This document shows positions 36,209 through 44,447 of a stretch of DNA of 64,000 nt, piece by piece. The DNA lies in NCBI GenBank assembly GCA_018268315.1, contig JAFDWU010000005.1, positions 62,001-126,000 of the forward strand. Reading direction: 5' to 3'. The translations under genes and the position numbers were made by a program. The DNA comes from Armatimonadota bacterium. GTDB taxonomy: Bacteria; Armatimonadota; Fimbriimonadia; Fimbriimonadales; Fimbriimonadaceae. The notes beneath the pieces were generated by a model that made no database searches, was not told where the DNA came from, and worked only from the letters and a program-made list of their open reading frames with translations. Positions within the stretch are counted from its first letter, which is position 1, and the number at the start of each line of letters is the position of its first letter.

Positions 36209-37024
36209 TTAGCGTCGGCCATCTCGGTAGGCGCTCGGCGTCATGCCGGTAAGGGCTTTGAACGTGCGCGTGAAATGGGCCTGATCCGAGAAGCCAGCCG
36301 CCAGTGCGATCTCTCCCAGAGCAACGTCCGACGAGCTTAAAGCCACGCAAGCCCGCTCAATGCGCGTCCTTCGAACGTATTCGCCCACCGAACAGTGATA
36401 GTAGCGGCGGAACTCACGGGCGAGATGGACAGGGTGGACATTTGCGATTTTCGCAAGTTCTGCAAGGGTTAGCGAGGCATCCGGCTGCTCGCTCAGCCGA
36501 TCTCGCACCGAGCTGAGCCATTTGGGAGCAACTGGACCCTCCTCACGTTGCTTCTCGCGAAGCAGCTCAGCAAGAAGGAGAGAGACTAGCCCCTCGGCGG
36601 CAAGCTGTGACCAGTTATCTGGCTTGCAGAACTCTCGATAGAGACGTTGGGCGAGCCAGGACATCTCCCCCTTCGACGTTATAATCGATTGAAGCTGTTG
36701 GGCGTCTGCCTCGCAAGCTGATTCGAGCCAGCATGGATCGACTTCGATGCTGAAGCAGCGTCCCCCCTGCGGGCCAAACCGGTCGGCGTGAACGTGCCCG
36801 GCCGGTTGGAACACCACCTCATTCTTGGCGTGCTGGCGCGATTCGCGGCGGTAAGTTTCTTCAAAGGCGCCATCGACAAGGAGGCAGAAATAGGGTCTTT
36901 CGTGCGAATGCTGCGGAAGAACGGAGCTATGGTCGTACACATTCTCGCTCAGGCAGAACAAAGGCATCGCCGTGCTGCGCACGGTCTTTCCAAAGTAGTC
37001 GCCTGGCCCCAAATGAACGTTCAA
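36209..37024 (-). CDS. AraC-family transcriptional regulator
   Basis: A 271-residue regulator. The N-terminal ~150 residues form a cupin-like sensor domain (LPQHSHERPYFCLLVDGAFEE). The C-terminal two helix-turn-helix units are LTLAELAKIANVHPVHLAREFRRY near residue 183 and LGEIALAAGFSDQAHFTRTFKALTG near residue 237-261. Target and effector are unknown. The start is TTG with GAGGG close upstream. Neighbours on either side run in the same direction. Confidence 0.9.
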   Translation of the reverse strand: MNVHLGPGDYFGKTVRSTAMPLFCLSENVYDHSSVLPQHSHERPYFCLLVDGAFEETYRRESRQHAKNEVVFQPAGHVHADRFGPQGGRCFSIEVDPCWLESACEADAQQLQSIITSKGEMSWLAQRLYREFCKPDNWSQLAAEGLVSLLLAELLREKQREEGPVAPKWLSSVRDRLSEQPDASLTLAELAKIANVHPVHLAREFRRYYHCSVGEYVRRTRIERACVALSSSDVALGEIALAAGFSDQAHFTRTFKALTGMTPSAYRDGRR

Positions 37025-37082
37025 TAACCCTCGCTACGTAGACTATACGTTAGCTGACCGCGGGTCCTTGAGACTACTGGGC

Positions 37083-37577
37083 CTACGGAATCGAGTAGTG
37101 CAACCGAAGGATGCCCTCGCCAAGCTCCCGGACATCCAGCAAGGTCATTGATTTGAACGTCGCATCGGGAAGGCAAACGTGACTGCCCACCCCGCCAAGC
37201 TCCGGTGTGAGATTGATCACAAGCTCATCGCCAAATCCGTCGGCAAGAAACGCGTTCAATATCGAATCCCCACCGCCAACTAGAACCTTCTTAAACCCCT
37301 TCTCTTCCAAATGCTTAATGGCTTCGGTGGGAGAGGTAACGCAGGAGATGCCCGGAATCTCTCGATTGGTCCGGCTGACGACCACGATTTCAGTGTTGCC
37401 AAACGAACCGCCCGCTCCAGCGTACTCTTCGTACGTCTTGCGGCCGATGATGCAGTTCCCTGCTTCCAGCATGCAGGCGTCGAAGTCTTCAAAGACCTGC
37501 TTCTTCCAGCGATAGCCGCTGTCGCCGTGCATGTAGTTTCCGTTGGCCATGAGGGCCGCCCAAAGGATGGTTGTCAT
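37083..37577 (-). CDS. dihydrofolate reductase/RibD C-terminal family protein
   Basis: A 164-residue protein of the RibD-C/DHFR-like fold: MTTILWAALMANGNYMHGD at the N-terminus, the nucleotide-binding NCIIGRKTYEEYAGAGGSF near residue 40, then VVVSRTNREIP and KVLVGGGDSILNAFLADG near residue 95-112. Members reduce pteridine- or pyrimidine-like substrates; the true role is unknown. It overlaps the nitrilase-like gene by four bases (ATGA), so they are one operon. Confidence 0.85.
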   Translation of the reverse strand: MTTILWAALMANGNYMHGDSGYRWKKQVFEDFDACMLEAGNCIIGRKTYEEYAGAGGSFGNTEIVVVSRTNREIPGISCVTSPTEAIKHLEEKGFKKVLVGGGDSILNAFLADGFGDELVINLTPELGGVGSHVCLPDATFKSMTLLDVRELGEGILRLHYSIP

Positions 37578-38347
37578 ATCGAAAGCTCCTTAACGTAGCA
37601 AGGGTACTCCTGCTGCTGCCTTTTGCTGACGGCAGGATCAAGATCGAAGACGAATACCGGTTGCTGCGGCGAGGTCTCGCCGATGAGCGAGCCATCGGGC
37701 GCGATGCAGAATCCGCGTCCGCCGAAGGTCAAATCATCCGAAACGCGGCCCACTCGGTTTGAGCTTGCGACGTGGCAGCCAGAAACTATCGCCGCCATTT
37801 TGGCGGCAGGCAGCCACTTCTCCACGCTCTCCCCAGAGGCCCTTGGAACCGCGATGAGGTTTGCGTCTTGGCGTCGGTACTCGCGCGCCCATTCATTGAA
37901 GAAAAGCTCTGTGCAAAGCAGAAAGCCTGCCCGCAGCGCTCCTGCTTCCACAGAATGGAAACCTGGCTTTCCGGCTTGAAACCACTCCGTTTCAAAGAAA
38001 CCCGGTTCGGCGGGAAAGTAATGCTTGTGGTGGCCAAAGATGTATTCGCCGCCTGCCAACGCGAACGCCTCGTTCGCTAAACGGTCGCCAGCTGGCACTG
38101 GGCGAGATGACAACACAACCGGTATCTGCAGGGCACGAAGCGCAACCAGACCTTCCTCGTGAAGGGCAATCGATTTCGCCGCAAGAGCAGCCTCGTACGT
38201 ATTAGATTCCGCGAGCCAAGGGCCAAAGGGCATCTCGTTCGTGATCAGCACCTCTGGCTTCTCGTCCCGAATCTGCTGGGCCAGAACTCGCCATTCCTCG
38301 CTGCCCGGCAACAGCCCATTTGGAGCCTGGATGATGGCGACTCGCAT
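37574..38347 (-). CDS. carbon-nitrogen hydrolase (nitrilase superfamily)
   Basis: A 257-residue hydrolase. The catalytic Glu-Lys-Cys triad can be placed as Glu in LITNEMPFG (~39), Lys in HHKHYFPAEPGF (~108) and Cys in AGFLLCTELFFNEW (~142). The family hydrolyses nitriles, amides or carbamyl groups; the substrate is unknown. TATCCT six bases before the ATG suggests a leaderless start. It is the first gene of an operon with the RibD-C-like gene and is divergent from a DinB gene. Confidence 0.85.
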   Translation of the reverse strand: MRVAIIQAPNGLLPGSEEWRVLAQQIRDEKPEVLITNEMPFGPWLAESNTYEAALAAKSIALHEEGLVALRALQIPVVLSSRPVPAGDRLANEAFALAGGEYIFGHHKHYFPAEPGFFETEWFQAGKPGFHSVEAGALRAGFLLCTELFFNEWAREYRRQDANLIAVPRASGESVEKWLPAAKMAAIVSGCHVASSNRVGRVSDDLTFGGRGFCIAPDGSLIGETSPQQPVFVFDLDPAVSKRQQQEYPCYVKELSI

Positions 38348-38353
38348 CGGGGC

Positions 38354-38382
38354 AGGATACCTTTGCCACCGCGGTGTATATT
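38354..38382. promoter_or_regulatory. divergent leaderless promoters (nitrilase and DinB genes)
   Basis: Minus strand TATCCT (38354-38359) is six bases before ATG 38347; plus strand TATATT (38377-38382) is seven bases before ATG 38390. The two start codons are 42 bp apart and neither has a Shine-Dalgarno. Confidence 0.6.
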
Positions 38383-38389
38383 AGCCAGC

Positions 38390-38926
38390 ATGTCCAACAT
38401 CGATCAAATGCAAAGCGAGCTTGAAGTGTGCGAAATGATGACGGCTGGCTTTGCGGGCGCCCTCGCCCGCTTTGCAAAGCAAATCCCGCTCGATAAGTGG
38501 AATTGGAGCTTTTCCGAGCGCACTCCAACACCGCGCGAAGCGTGCGAGCATGCTTTTCTTTGGATGTGGTGCGACCGTCAACAGATGACTGTGCCTGATC
38601 GATCTCAACACCGCCCTACACCGGAATTACCGTCGGACCGCGACGCGCTGATCGGCATGTTGGAAGAAGAGGCTGAGGAGTGGCGGATGATGATTCGCGG
38701 GCTAAAACCCGAGCAGTTGCTGGATGAGCGAGAGTCATTTGGCGGCGAAATGCGTAATTTACGCGGCTTCCTATTCCACATCGGCCAGCAAGTGATCTAT
38801 AAGACGGGCCAAATGTCGGTTCTCTATTACGGGTTGGGATTGGATGGCGGCGAGCCGTACGCGGCCGCTTACCCGAATGGCGTCTACGGTTTCCCAGGGC
38901 CGAAGTGGCCCGCGCCACGGGCATAA
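38390..38926 (+). CDS. DinB-family protein
   Basis: A 178-residue DinB-like four-helix protein. Helix starts are clear (MTAGFAGALARFAKQIPLD) and His residues occur in REACEHAFLWMW near residue 50 and LRGFLFHIGQQVIYKTGQ near residue 130. The Gly/Tyr/Pro-rich C-terminal tail (GVYGFPGPKWP) is unusual for the family. The ATG at 38390 is preferred over a long upstream extension that is a shadow of the nitrilase gene. Function unknown. Confidence 0.78.
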   Translation: MSNIDQMQSELEVCEMMTAGFAGALARFAKQIPLDKWNWSFSERTPTPREACEHAFLWMWCDRQQMTVPDRSQHRPTPELPSDRDALIGMLEEEAEEWRMMIRGLKPEQLLDERESFGGEMRNLRGFLFHIGQQVIYKTGQMSVLYYGLGLDGGEPYAAAYPNGVYGFPGPKWPAPRA

Positions 38927-38939
38927 TAGACAGCCAAGG

Positions 38940-39326
38940 ATGGAGCCACTCGACACAATTAGGACCGCCTACGACGCCTACGAAGCGGGCAACTTTGCTC
39001 AAGTCTTTGCGTTGCTAAGCCCTTCCATCGTCATCACCCAGACTGACCTCTTGCCTTGGGGCGGTGAGCATCGCGGACATGAAGGCGCCCGCGAATTCTT
39101 CCGCTTACTTGGCGTGCATACGGACGCTCGCCCGCATCCCGTGGAGTTCGTGCCCGCCGGCAATCAGGTTGCGGTTTTCGGAAGGCTTAAAGGAAGCGCT
39201 CGGGCAAGCGGTAAGCCCATCGATCTTGCCATCGTCCATTTGTGGACCGTCGAAGGCGGCCTGATCACGCGCTTTGAAGCTTATATCGATACGCCGGCGA
39301 TGCTAGACGCCCTTGCTGCCGATTGA
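38940..39326 (+). CDS. SnoaL-like/NTF2-like protein
   Basis: A 128-residue single-domain NTF2-like protein: IRTAYDAYEAGNFAQVFALLSPSIVI, GHEGAREFFRLLGVH, VAVFGRLKGSAR, and the C-terminal strand VEGGLITRFEAYIDTPAML. This order is characteristic of the SnoaL/SnoaL_2 family. It lies 13 bases downstream of the DinB stop and is probably co-transcribed. AAGG just before the ATG at 38940 may serve as a weak ribosome site. Substrate unknown. Confidence 0.82.
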   Translation: MEPLDTIRTAYDAYEAGNFAQVFALLSPSIVITQTDLLPWGGEHRGHEGAREFFRLLGVHTDARPHPVEFVPAGNQVAVFGRLKGSARASGKPIDLAIVHLWTVEGGLITRFEAYIDTPAMLDALAAD

Positions 39327-39387
39327 CTGACCGCCAGTAGTTTTGCGAGGTTGGCAGCCATTATTTCGCTATTCTGTTGAAATAGCA

Positions 39388-39393
39388 TAGAAT
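39388..39393 (+). promoter_or_regulatory. -10 hexamer, PEP-CTERM gene
   Basis: TAGAAT six bases before the ATG at 39400. Just upstream a small inverted repeat (GCTATT 39368-39373, AATAGC 39381-39386) lies in the spacer and may be an operator. Confidence 0.5.
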
Positions 39394-39399
39394 GACGGT

Positions 39400-40017
39400 A
39401 TGCGTTACCCTGTAATTTTTGCGATGGCTGCCTTTGCTTCGATTTCGCAAGCAAACCTTCTGTCGAACGGCAGTTTTGAATCCGGCGCCTTTGTCGGCGA
39501 TGCTTTCGGCGATATGCAGCTCTTGGGCGGCAGCACCACCATCACCGGCTGGACCGTTATGGGCGATGAGATTGCCTGGGTGAAGAACGGCAATTTCGAT
39601 AACATCACGGCCTCTGACGGCGTAATGTCGCTCGACCTGGCTGGCTATGCCAATAGCGGCTCGCAGGGCGGCGTTCAGCAATCGTTTGCTACCGTTGTGA
39701 ACCAGCAGTACTTGGTGTCGCTTGACCTTGGAACCTTCAGCACTGCCTGGGGAAACACCCGAATTACGGTTGATGCCGCGGGTCAGAATCAGTCCTTCAC
39801 CGAGGTGCCGAACGGCACCCAGCGATGGGACACGCACACGTGGCTGTTCACCGCGAATTCCACCACCACCACGCTTTCGATTTTCGAAACCAACCCGACC
39901 GGCAGCATCTACAATGGCCTGGACAACATCTCGGTTGAAGCGGTTCCGGAGCCTGCAAGCATGGTCGCGCTTGGCGTTGGTGTCGCGGCTATGATTCGTC
40001 GTCGCCGAAGCGCCTGA
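39400..40017 (+). CDS. PEP-CTERM exported protein
   Basis: A 205-residue exported protein. A signal peptide (cleavage after SQA near residue 18) precedes a beta-rich domain with NLLSNGSFESG, TITGWTVMGDEIAWV and a Thr/Ser-rich end, similar to DUF642/choice-of-anchor domains. The C-terminus is a textbook PEP-CTERM signal: VPEPASMVALGVGVAAM then RRRRSA. Such proteins are sorted by an exosortase to the envelope or matrix. No exosortase is in this window. It has a leaderless-type -10. Confidence 0.85.
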   Translation: MRYPVIFAMAAFASISQANLLSNGSFESGAFVGDAFGDMQLLGGSTTITGWTVMGDEIAWVKNGNFDNITASDGVMSLDLAGYANSGSQGGVQQSFATVVNQQYLVSLDLGTFSTAWGNTRITVDAAGQNQSFTEVPNGTQRWDTHTWLFTANSTTTTLSIFETNPTGSIYNGLDNISVEAVPEPASMVALGVGVAAMIRRRRSA

Positions 40018-40021
40018 GGCT

Positions 40022-41209
40022 TTACTTCAGCTTGATGGTCTTTGAAAGGCTTCGTATCTTCGGGTCGACGCCTTTCTCGACCTGTATCTTGCGCGCTGAG
40101 CAGTAGCGCATAAATTCTCGCAACGCTAGCTCTAGCGCCTCCATGAACCCAGGGCCGGGTTCCTGTGCTTCCCAGTGCCAGCGGCGCAGCTCTAGCACAC
40201 CATCCCGACAGAAGAACTCCACCCGGGCGACCATCGCATCCCCGTAAACGATGGGCAGCACGTAGTATCCCCACCGGCGCTTAGCCTCCGGCGTGTAAAT
40301 CTCCCAGATGTAGTCGAACCCGAACAGGTGCGCGATCATCTTGCGATCCCACATGAACTGATCAAGCGGCGCCACGAACACGCATCGGGGCTCCAGCGAC
40401 GGTTGATCCAGTAGCGAAAGGAATTCCGGGGTGGCGTGGGCCTTAACGCCCTCGACTTCTACCGGCACGATTTTGCCCATCTTCACCAGTGCGTCTATCG
40501 CTTCCCTCTTGCGCGGGTTCAGCACTTCCAGAGACCAAATCTCCGGCCCCGCGCTCGGCCGCACGATACCCATCGCCACATGCCTATCCAGCACCAGTTC
40601 TCTGATGGCATCGTCGTGCTTAACCGTTGGCTGATTCAAGACATGGCCAGGAACCACGCGCTCGGTGAGGTCGTAAACATGCTGCCCGCTCTTGCGCCCG
40701 GAGGTCATGATGAGGCCCGAGTGCCAGAGGGCGCGCAGGGTTTGCTTGGTTACGCTAGGGCCGTGCCAGTGGCCCTTCCACTCTTCCCTTCGCATCTGAA
40801 AATCGAAGTCCCTGGGCATCAGCGGTCCGCGCTCGCTTAGCTCTTTAAGAATCAGGTCGACCGCCTCTTTGTGGTCCTGGAATATCTTCTGCTCGAACCA
40901 CTTGCGGTGGTAGCTGTGGAAAATCCTTCGTACGGACCAGCCCTCAAACGGCACCAGCGAGGCCTGCTTATCCCACCCGTCGTAGATGTGGCGGTCCTTG
41001 TAGGCAAGCCGCTCCCAATCGCCGACCTTATAGCCCGGCACGCGGGCTTGCAGGACGAGGTCGTGATTACACCCAACCGGAGCGATGGGATCGAACTGTA
41101 TGCTGCGCAGCTTGTGAAAGGCTTCTTCCGGCGTCGCGCAAAGCGCGAAGTGGTGGCGCACCATCGCTCGTCTGGCGTCGGCTTTGGAGAGTTGGACCGG
41201 GCTGCGCAT
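40022..41209 (-). CDS. YcaQ-like (HTH_42) winged-helix DNA-glycosylase-type protein
   Basis: A ~395-residue protein resembling the YcaQ/AlkZ family, HTH_42 winged-helix proteins that unhook DNA interstrand crosslinks. Features: LSKADARRAMVRHHF at the start, FHKLRSIQFDPIAPVG near residue 28, Arg-rich wings, and the family's VAPLDQFMWDRKMIAHLFGFDYIWEIY near residue 280-306 followed by RWGYYVLPIVYGDAMVARV. The catalytic QxQ/QxD could not be assigned with certainty, although IQFD near residue 33 fits that position. The ATG at 41209 is chosen since TAACAT is seven bases upstream, overlapping the previous stop. Confidence 0.82.
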   Translation of the reverse strand: MRSPVQLSKADARRAMVRHHFALCATPEEAFHKLRSIQFDPIAPVGCNHDLVLQARVPGYKVGDWERLAYKDRHIYDGWDKQASLVPFEGWSVRRIFHSYHRKWFEQKIFQDHKEAVDLILKELSERGPLMPRDFDFQMRREEWKGHWHGPSVTKQTLRALWHSGLIMTSGRKSGQHVYDLTERVVPGHVLNQPTVKHDDAIRELVLDRHVAMGIVRPSAGPEIWSLEVLNPRKREAIDALVKMGKIVPVEVEGVKAHATPEFLSLLDQPSLEPRCVFVAPLDQFMWDRKMIAHLFGFDYIWEIYTPEAKRRWGYYVLPIVYGDAMVARVEFFCRDGVLELRRWHWEAQEPGPGFMEALELALREFMRYCSARKIQVEKGVDPKIRSLSKTIKLK

Positions 41210-41216
41210 TTCGGGA

Positions 41217-41222
41217 ATGTTA
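41217..41222 (-). promoter_or_regulatory. -10 hexamer overlapping a stop codon (YcaQ-like gene)
   Basis: TAACAT seven bases before the ATG at 41209; its first three bases are the TAA stop of the preceding CrtA-like gene. Confidence 0.45.
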
Positions 41223-41948
41223 CTTCCAGGCGAGCGGATCGCCACCATGCCATAGGCCGAACGAATTCACCACCTTAAACCGCGTGAATGAGGTTCGGTC
41301 GCCAAGGTTCTCTTCCCTTTGCCGCTTCATTTGATGCTTGTGCAGCCCAGGGCCGTAAGCGAAGTCCCGCGCGGAAACGAAATCCTTCCAAATCGTGACG
41401 GTGATGCCATCCGTTACCAGCCCGCCCGGGAAGTTGAAGGTCTGCTGGGAATGCAGGCCGGGGACCGCGGTCATCGATACCCGCACCCCCGTCACGCCTT
41501 CGCTGAAATCCTGAATGCGTGCCATATCTAGATTTTCCCCCTGCTCCCAGCCTGCGGACGTAACGATCACAATCGGCGTTCCCGCGGGCGGCTCGGGGAC
41601 CATCGCCTCGAACTGCGAGCCTGGGTTTTGGGGGTTAACAAAGTTCGCTTCGCCGAAGTGCCGGAACGGCGCAAGGCTAGCTCCCCAAACCTCCATCGCT
41701 CCCTCTAGCCACGGGGCGATCTCATTTCGCCTTTCCAGAGCTTGGTTGGCATGTTCGAGCGTGCTGTGAAGCCCAAAGATGGCAAATTTGAACGCGGTCT
41801 GGGTTTGCGCAGGTTGTGCCGCGGCGCGCGTATCGGCGCCCACTTTCAGGAACAGCGCATCGGGGAGCACACTGGCATTGATTTCGCCAGCCGGACGCAT
41901 GGGATCGAAGCGGGCAAGGATGAGGGAAGCATAGGAGGCTTTGGGCAC
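41220..41948 (-). CDS. CrtA (spheroidene monooxygenase)-like protein
   Basis: A ~242-residue protein. It starts as an alpha+beta barrel-like chain (PKASYASLILARFDPM) and ends with a region resembling the CrtA family: TVTIWKDFVSARDFAYGPG, then HKHQMKRQREENLGDRTSF, and FTRFKVVNSFGLWHGGDPL. CrtA-type enzymes add keto groups to carotenoids; the assignment is by remembered family pattern. No carotenoid genes lie nearby. The start may be GTG at 41948 (TAAACT five bases upstream) or an ATG at 41975. Confidence 0.55.
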   Translation of the reverse strand: MPKASYASLILARFDPMRPAGEINASVLPDALFLKVGADTRAAAQPAQTQTAFKFAIFGLHSTLEHANQALERRNEIAPWLEGAMEVWGASLAPFRHFGEANFVNPQNPGSQFEAMVPEPPAGTPIVIVTSAGWEQGENLDMARIQDFSEGVTGVRVSMTAVPGLHSQQTFNFPGGLVTDGITVTIWKDFVSARDFAYGPGLHKHQMKRQREENLGDRTSFTRFKVVNSFGLWHGGDPLAWK

Positions 41949-42002
41949 GACACAGTTTATCAAATGCCCGGCCAAACCGGATGGCTGCCACCGATGATGA
42001 CT

Positions 42003-42296
42003 CTATTTATCGCCCTTGTTCGCTTGCGGTGTTTTCTTCTTGGCTTTGTGAAGCTCAAGTAAGGCGATGGGAAGGCTCGGGTTCTTTGCAAACGCCTCTG
42101 GATCAGCGCGAAACGCTGCCGGACACGCTCCGCAACAAAAGTAGTACCGCCGCCCCTTATAGTCTGCAAACTGGCGATGCTTAGTTGCGGAAGCTACCTC
42201 TACCGTGTTGGATTTCATCACGGGGCACAGAATTTCCTTCGGCAACGGCGGGAGCTGGGTGAAAACAGACGCCAAGACAAGGCCCATCGATATCAT
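42003..42296 (-). CDS. exported small YHS/TRASH-type metal-binding protein
   Basis: A 97-residue protein with a short N-terminal hydrophobic segment. The core CPVMKSNTVEVASATKHRQF...YYFCCGACPAAFRADPEAFAKNP has the YHS-like pattern of a first Cys pair region (CPVM) and FCCGACPAAF, typical of TRASH/YHS heavy-metal-binding modules. The C-terminal end is Lys-rich. It lies nine bases after the stop of the porin-like gene and is probably in the same operon. This pairing suggests metal handling in the periplasm, but the metal is not known. Confidence 0.68.
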   Translation of the reverse strand: MISMGLVLASVFTQLPPLPKEILCPVMKSNTVEVASATKHRQFADYKGRRYYFCCGACPAAFRADPEAFAKNPSLPIALLELHKAKKKTPQANKGDK

Positions 42297-42305
42297 AGGG
42301 TTCCT

Positions 42306-42965
42306 TCAGAAGTCGCTGGCATAGATTGCCTTCAGCTGGTTGTCCTGCTTGTTCAGGGAGACGCCAAAGTGAACGATTAAGGCTGACGACGAGGTCAATT
42401 TCATGCCGTACGTCGGCCCGACGAAGTGCTCCTTATCAGTCCAGCTGCCGTATGCCTCAAGGCCGTACCAGTTCTTGGGGTTCATCTTCACCGCCCCTGC
42501 CGCATAGCCATGGTTCACGGCTTCCCCGCGCTCCATCAAGCGAGTGAAAACCAGATTGCCGGACAGGAGGACGTCGAAACTGGTTGAGGGGTAGTAGGAA
42601 CCAATCAGCCGACCCTCCATCGTCATTGCCCTATCTCCTGCCATCTGTTGAGGTTCTAGGTAGATTGCGGGCAAGATAGTCCTCGCCTTCAGATCGCCGA
42701 ATCGATAGCGCATTTCCAGCGCCCATCCGCCAAGGGTTGGGCTATCTTTGGCAAATTCAAAGTTCAGATAGGGAGCAAGGGTGAATCGATCAGTGATTCC
42801 AGTTTCGAATTCATTCTCCGAAACCCAGGTGTTGCGGTCGGCGCGGGTCAATTTCAGCTCAATTTCGTGCTGCCCTTTGGCTTCGGTTAGCCAGGTGTAG
42901 GTTTGGGCGAAGCGCGTATCTTGCGCCATCGTGCTACTGGCGATCAGCGTGAGGAAAGCTGCCAT
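42306..42965 (-). CDS. exported porin-like beta-barrel protein
   Basis: A ~219-residue mature-type protein after a signal peptide (AAFLTLIASSTMAQ). It alternates strands (HEIELKLTRADRNTWVSENEFETGITDRFTLAPYL) and ends in aromatic/hydrophobic FHFGVSLNKQDNQLKAIYASDF-like residues (here IVHFGVSLNKQDNQLKAIYASDF), typical of an outer-membrane barrel. I propose ATG 42965 since the signal peptide starts there; the longer frame is not credible. It precedes the YHS-type gene. Cargo unknown. Confidence 0.62.
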   Translation of the reverse strand: MAAFLTLIASSTMAQDTRFAQTYTWLTEAKGQHEIELKLTRADRNTWVSENEFETGITDRFTLAPYLNFEFAKDSPTLGGWALEMRYRFGDLKARTILPAIYLEPQQMAGDRAMTMEGRLIGSYYPSTSFDVLLSGNLVFTRLMERGEAVNHGYAAGAVKMNPKNWYGLEAYGSWTDKEHFVGPTYGMKLTSSSALIVHFGVSLNKQDNQLKAIYASDF

Positions 42966-43117
42966 GCCGCTATTTCGGCAGCTGAGTCTATGCCAGTGAA
43001 CGCCTTCAAACACTCCAAGACGATACCTAAGCGGCAAGGCTTGTGATGGGGCTTGCCATACCTCAGAGGTTAAGCTGCCTTATGGATCCTCGGTATTGGC
43101 GCCGCCGCTTACCCACC

Positions 43118-43176
43118 CTGCCCTCGGCACCGGCTTCGCCGCTTCCTCCCGCGGCGGCGCGGGAAGGGAGAGGAGA
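43118..43176. repeat. short GC-rich palindromic repeat-like element
   Basis: CCCTGCCCTCGGCACCGGC followed by TCCCGCG (43147-43153), GCGG, CGCGGGA (43158-43164) and AAGGGAGAG. This pattern resembles the scattered CTCTCCCTTCCCGC palindromes common in bacterial intergenic DNA. It lies between the porin-like gene and the hypothetical gene at 43211. Confidence 0.35.
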
Positions 43177-43205
43177 TTGACATATAGCTTGGGTACTGCC
43201 ATGAT
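43177..43205 (+). promoter_or_regulatory. promoter of the hypothetical gene at 43211
   Basis: A consensus -35 TTGACA (43177-43182), 17-bp spacer, and -10 CATGAT (43200-43205). The ATG is five bases further on, at the predicted transcription start, so the mRNA would be leaderless. This is the best -35/-10 pair in the window. Confidence 0.65.
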
Positions 43206-43210
43206 TAGCT

Positions 43211-43792
43211 ATGGAGCGGCCGAGCCGTCTGATCAATCCAGAAACGGGAGAAGTTGAGCTTCTTCTCTATCCGTATCATCTCGATCGCCTTCATGGGCCG
43301 TATCAGGGTGACAAGGAAGCGGATGAGGCGATTAAGGCGGGCCTTTCTTTTCCTTTGCTAGTGGGCTTAAAGCCGACTATAGTAGTTTTCCGTGCGAAGA
43401 TGACGCCTTATGAAATCTTAGCTGCTGCTCCAAATGATTCCTCTTTCTTTGAAGATAACAGGAGGCTGCATGCCTATGCGCTAACGCCAGTCGGGTGGAC
43501 ATACTCGCCGGATCTATTCTTCGAGGACAGCAAGCTTAATCTTCTCCACCTTTTCATCGCAGGCATGGCGTCGCGCCAAGAGCGGCTAGCCTCGGCGATC
43601 CGATACCTGTCAGGCTCACTCGAACAACCCGACTTGCTCATCAAGCAAGGTTGGTTTAAGAATAGGCCCGTACGTTCAGGCGAAAATCCCGATGCTTACA
43701 TTTGGAACCGCCCCTGGGGCAAAGTGATAGCGGACTTAGACTATCGGGACAACGAACCAGAAATCTTTGTAGATTGGCGATCTCCAGACTGA
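43211..43792 (+). CDS. hypothetical protein
   Basis: A 193-residue protein that I do not recognise. It has no signal peptide or membrane segment. The N-terminus (RLINPETGEVELLLYPYHLDRLHGPY) and Tyr/Trp-rich patches (YALTPVGWTYSPDLFFED) suggest a compact alpha/beta domain. It has a strong promoter with TTGACA and a leaderless start. Base use looks slightly more AT-rich than neighbours, judged by eye. Confidence 0.6.
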   Translation: MERPSRLINPETGEVELLLYPYHLDRLHGPYQGDKEADEAIKAGLSFPLLVGLKPTIVVFRAKMTPYEILAAAPNDSSFFEDNRRLHAYALTPVGWTYSPDLFFEDSKLNLLHLFIAGMASRQERLASAIRYLSGSLEQPDLLIKQGWFKNRPVRSGENPDAYIWNRPWGKVIADLDYRDNEPEIFVDWRSPD

Positions 43793-43801
43793 CTGATAAC
43801 C

Positions 43802-44305
43802 CTAATTATCGACCGTCTCGTGACCCAGCAGATGCCGCACTGAATAGCACTGCCCGGTGTGATAGCCCAGATGGAAGACCTGATACTCCAAGGCGAAACC
43901 CCAAGTCGACTTAGGCTGCGACGGGATTGGGTCTTCGCTATCGGGATTCGCATTTGTAATCACTGCCTTCGTAAAGGCATGAATACGCTGGACCTCCGCC
44001 CACATCTCCTCCGCGCCCATGCTGAGAGCCTTGGTGTTTTCAACGTTGGAGGTGTAGTAGCGGAAGGCGTGGTCCACCAGCGGGCTCTTCACACCCACTT
44101 CAGAGAGGTCTAGGTCTTCGCTCAGATTTGGGCCGGTGAAGCGAACGGCTTCCCAATACATCATGTGCCCCACAAGCTCGCCAAAGCTCAACAGACGCGG
44201 ATGCGCCCGTCGCCAAACATCCTCGTCGGGCAAGCCCTTGAAAGCCTCGCCAAGCTCGAAGTGGCAGGTATCCCACGCCTTGATCATCAAATCCAAATTC
44301 GCCAT
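43802..44305 (-). CDS. DinB-family protein
   Basis: A 167-residue DinB-like four-helix protein. Features include LMIKAWDTCHFELGEAFKGLPDEDVWRR in the first helix, the His-bearing FGELVGHMMYWEAV near residue 46, and the C-terminal YQVFHLGYHTGQCYSVRHLLG with two or three His ligands. Function unknown. The ATG at 44305 is chosen; CATACT lies six bases upstream. The long N-terminal extension from 44449 overlaps the promoter region of the PhzF gene and is not credible. Confidence 0.75.
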   Translation of the reverse strand: MANLDLMIKAWDTCHFELGEAFKGLPDEDVWRRAHPRLLSFGELVGHMMYWEAVRFTGPNLSEDLDLSEVGVKSPLVDHAFRYYTSNVENTKALSMGAEEMWAEVQRIHAFTKAVITNANPDSEDPIPSQPKSTWGFALEYQVFHLGYHTGQCYSVRHLLGHETVDN

Positions 44306-44447
44306 GCCGCCAGTATGCCGCATAGTAGACATGTGATGCAATGCGCCTCGAATAAACCTGCGAACCCATCGTCGCATTACAGCGATGCAGCCCGACAGGG
44401 TTATCAGTGCTTTGTATCTCTTCCCCAGTGCCAGAATCGTTTCACCC

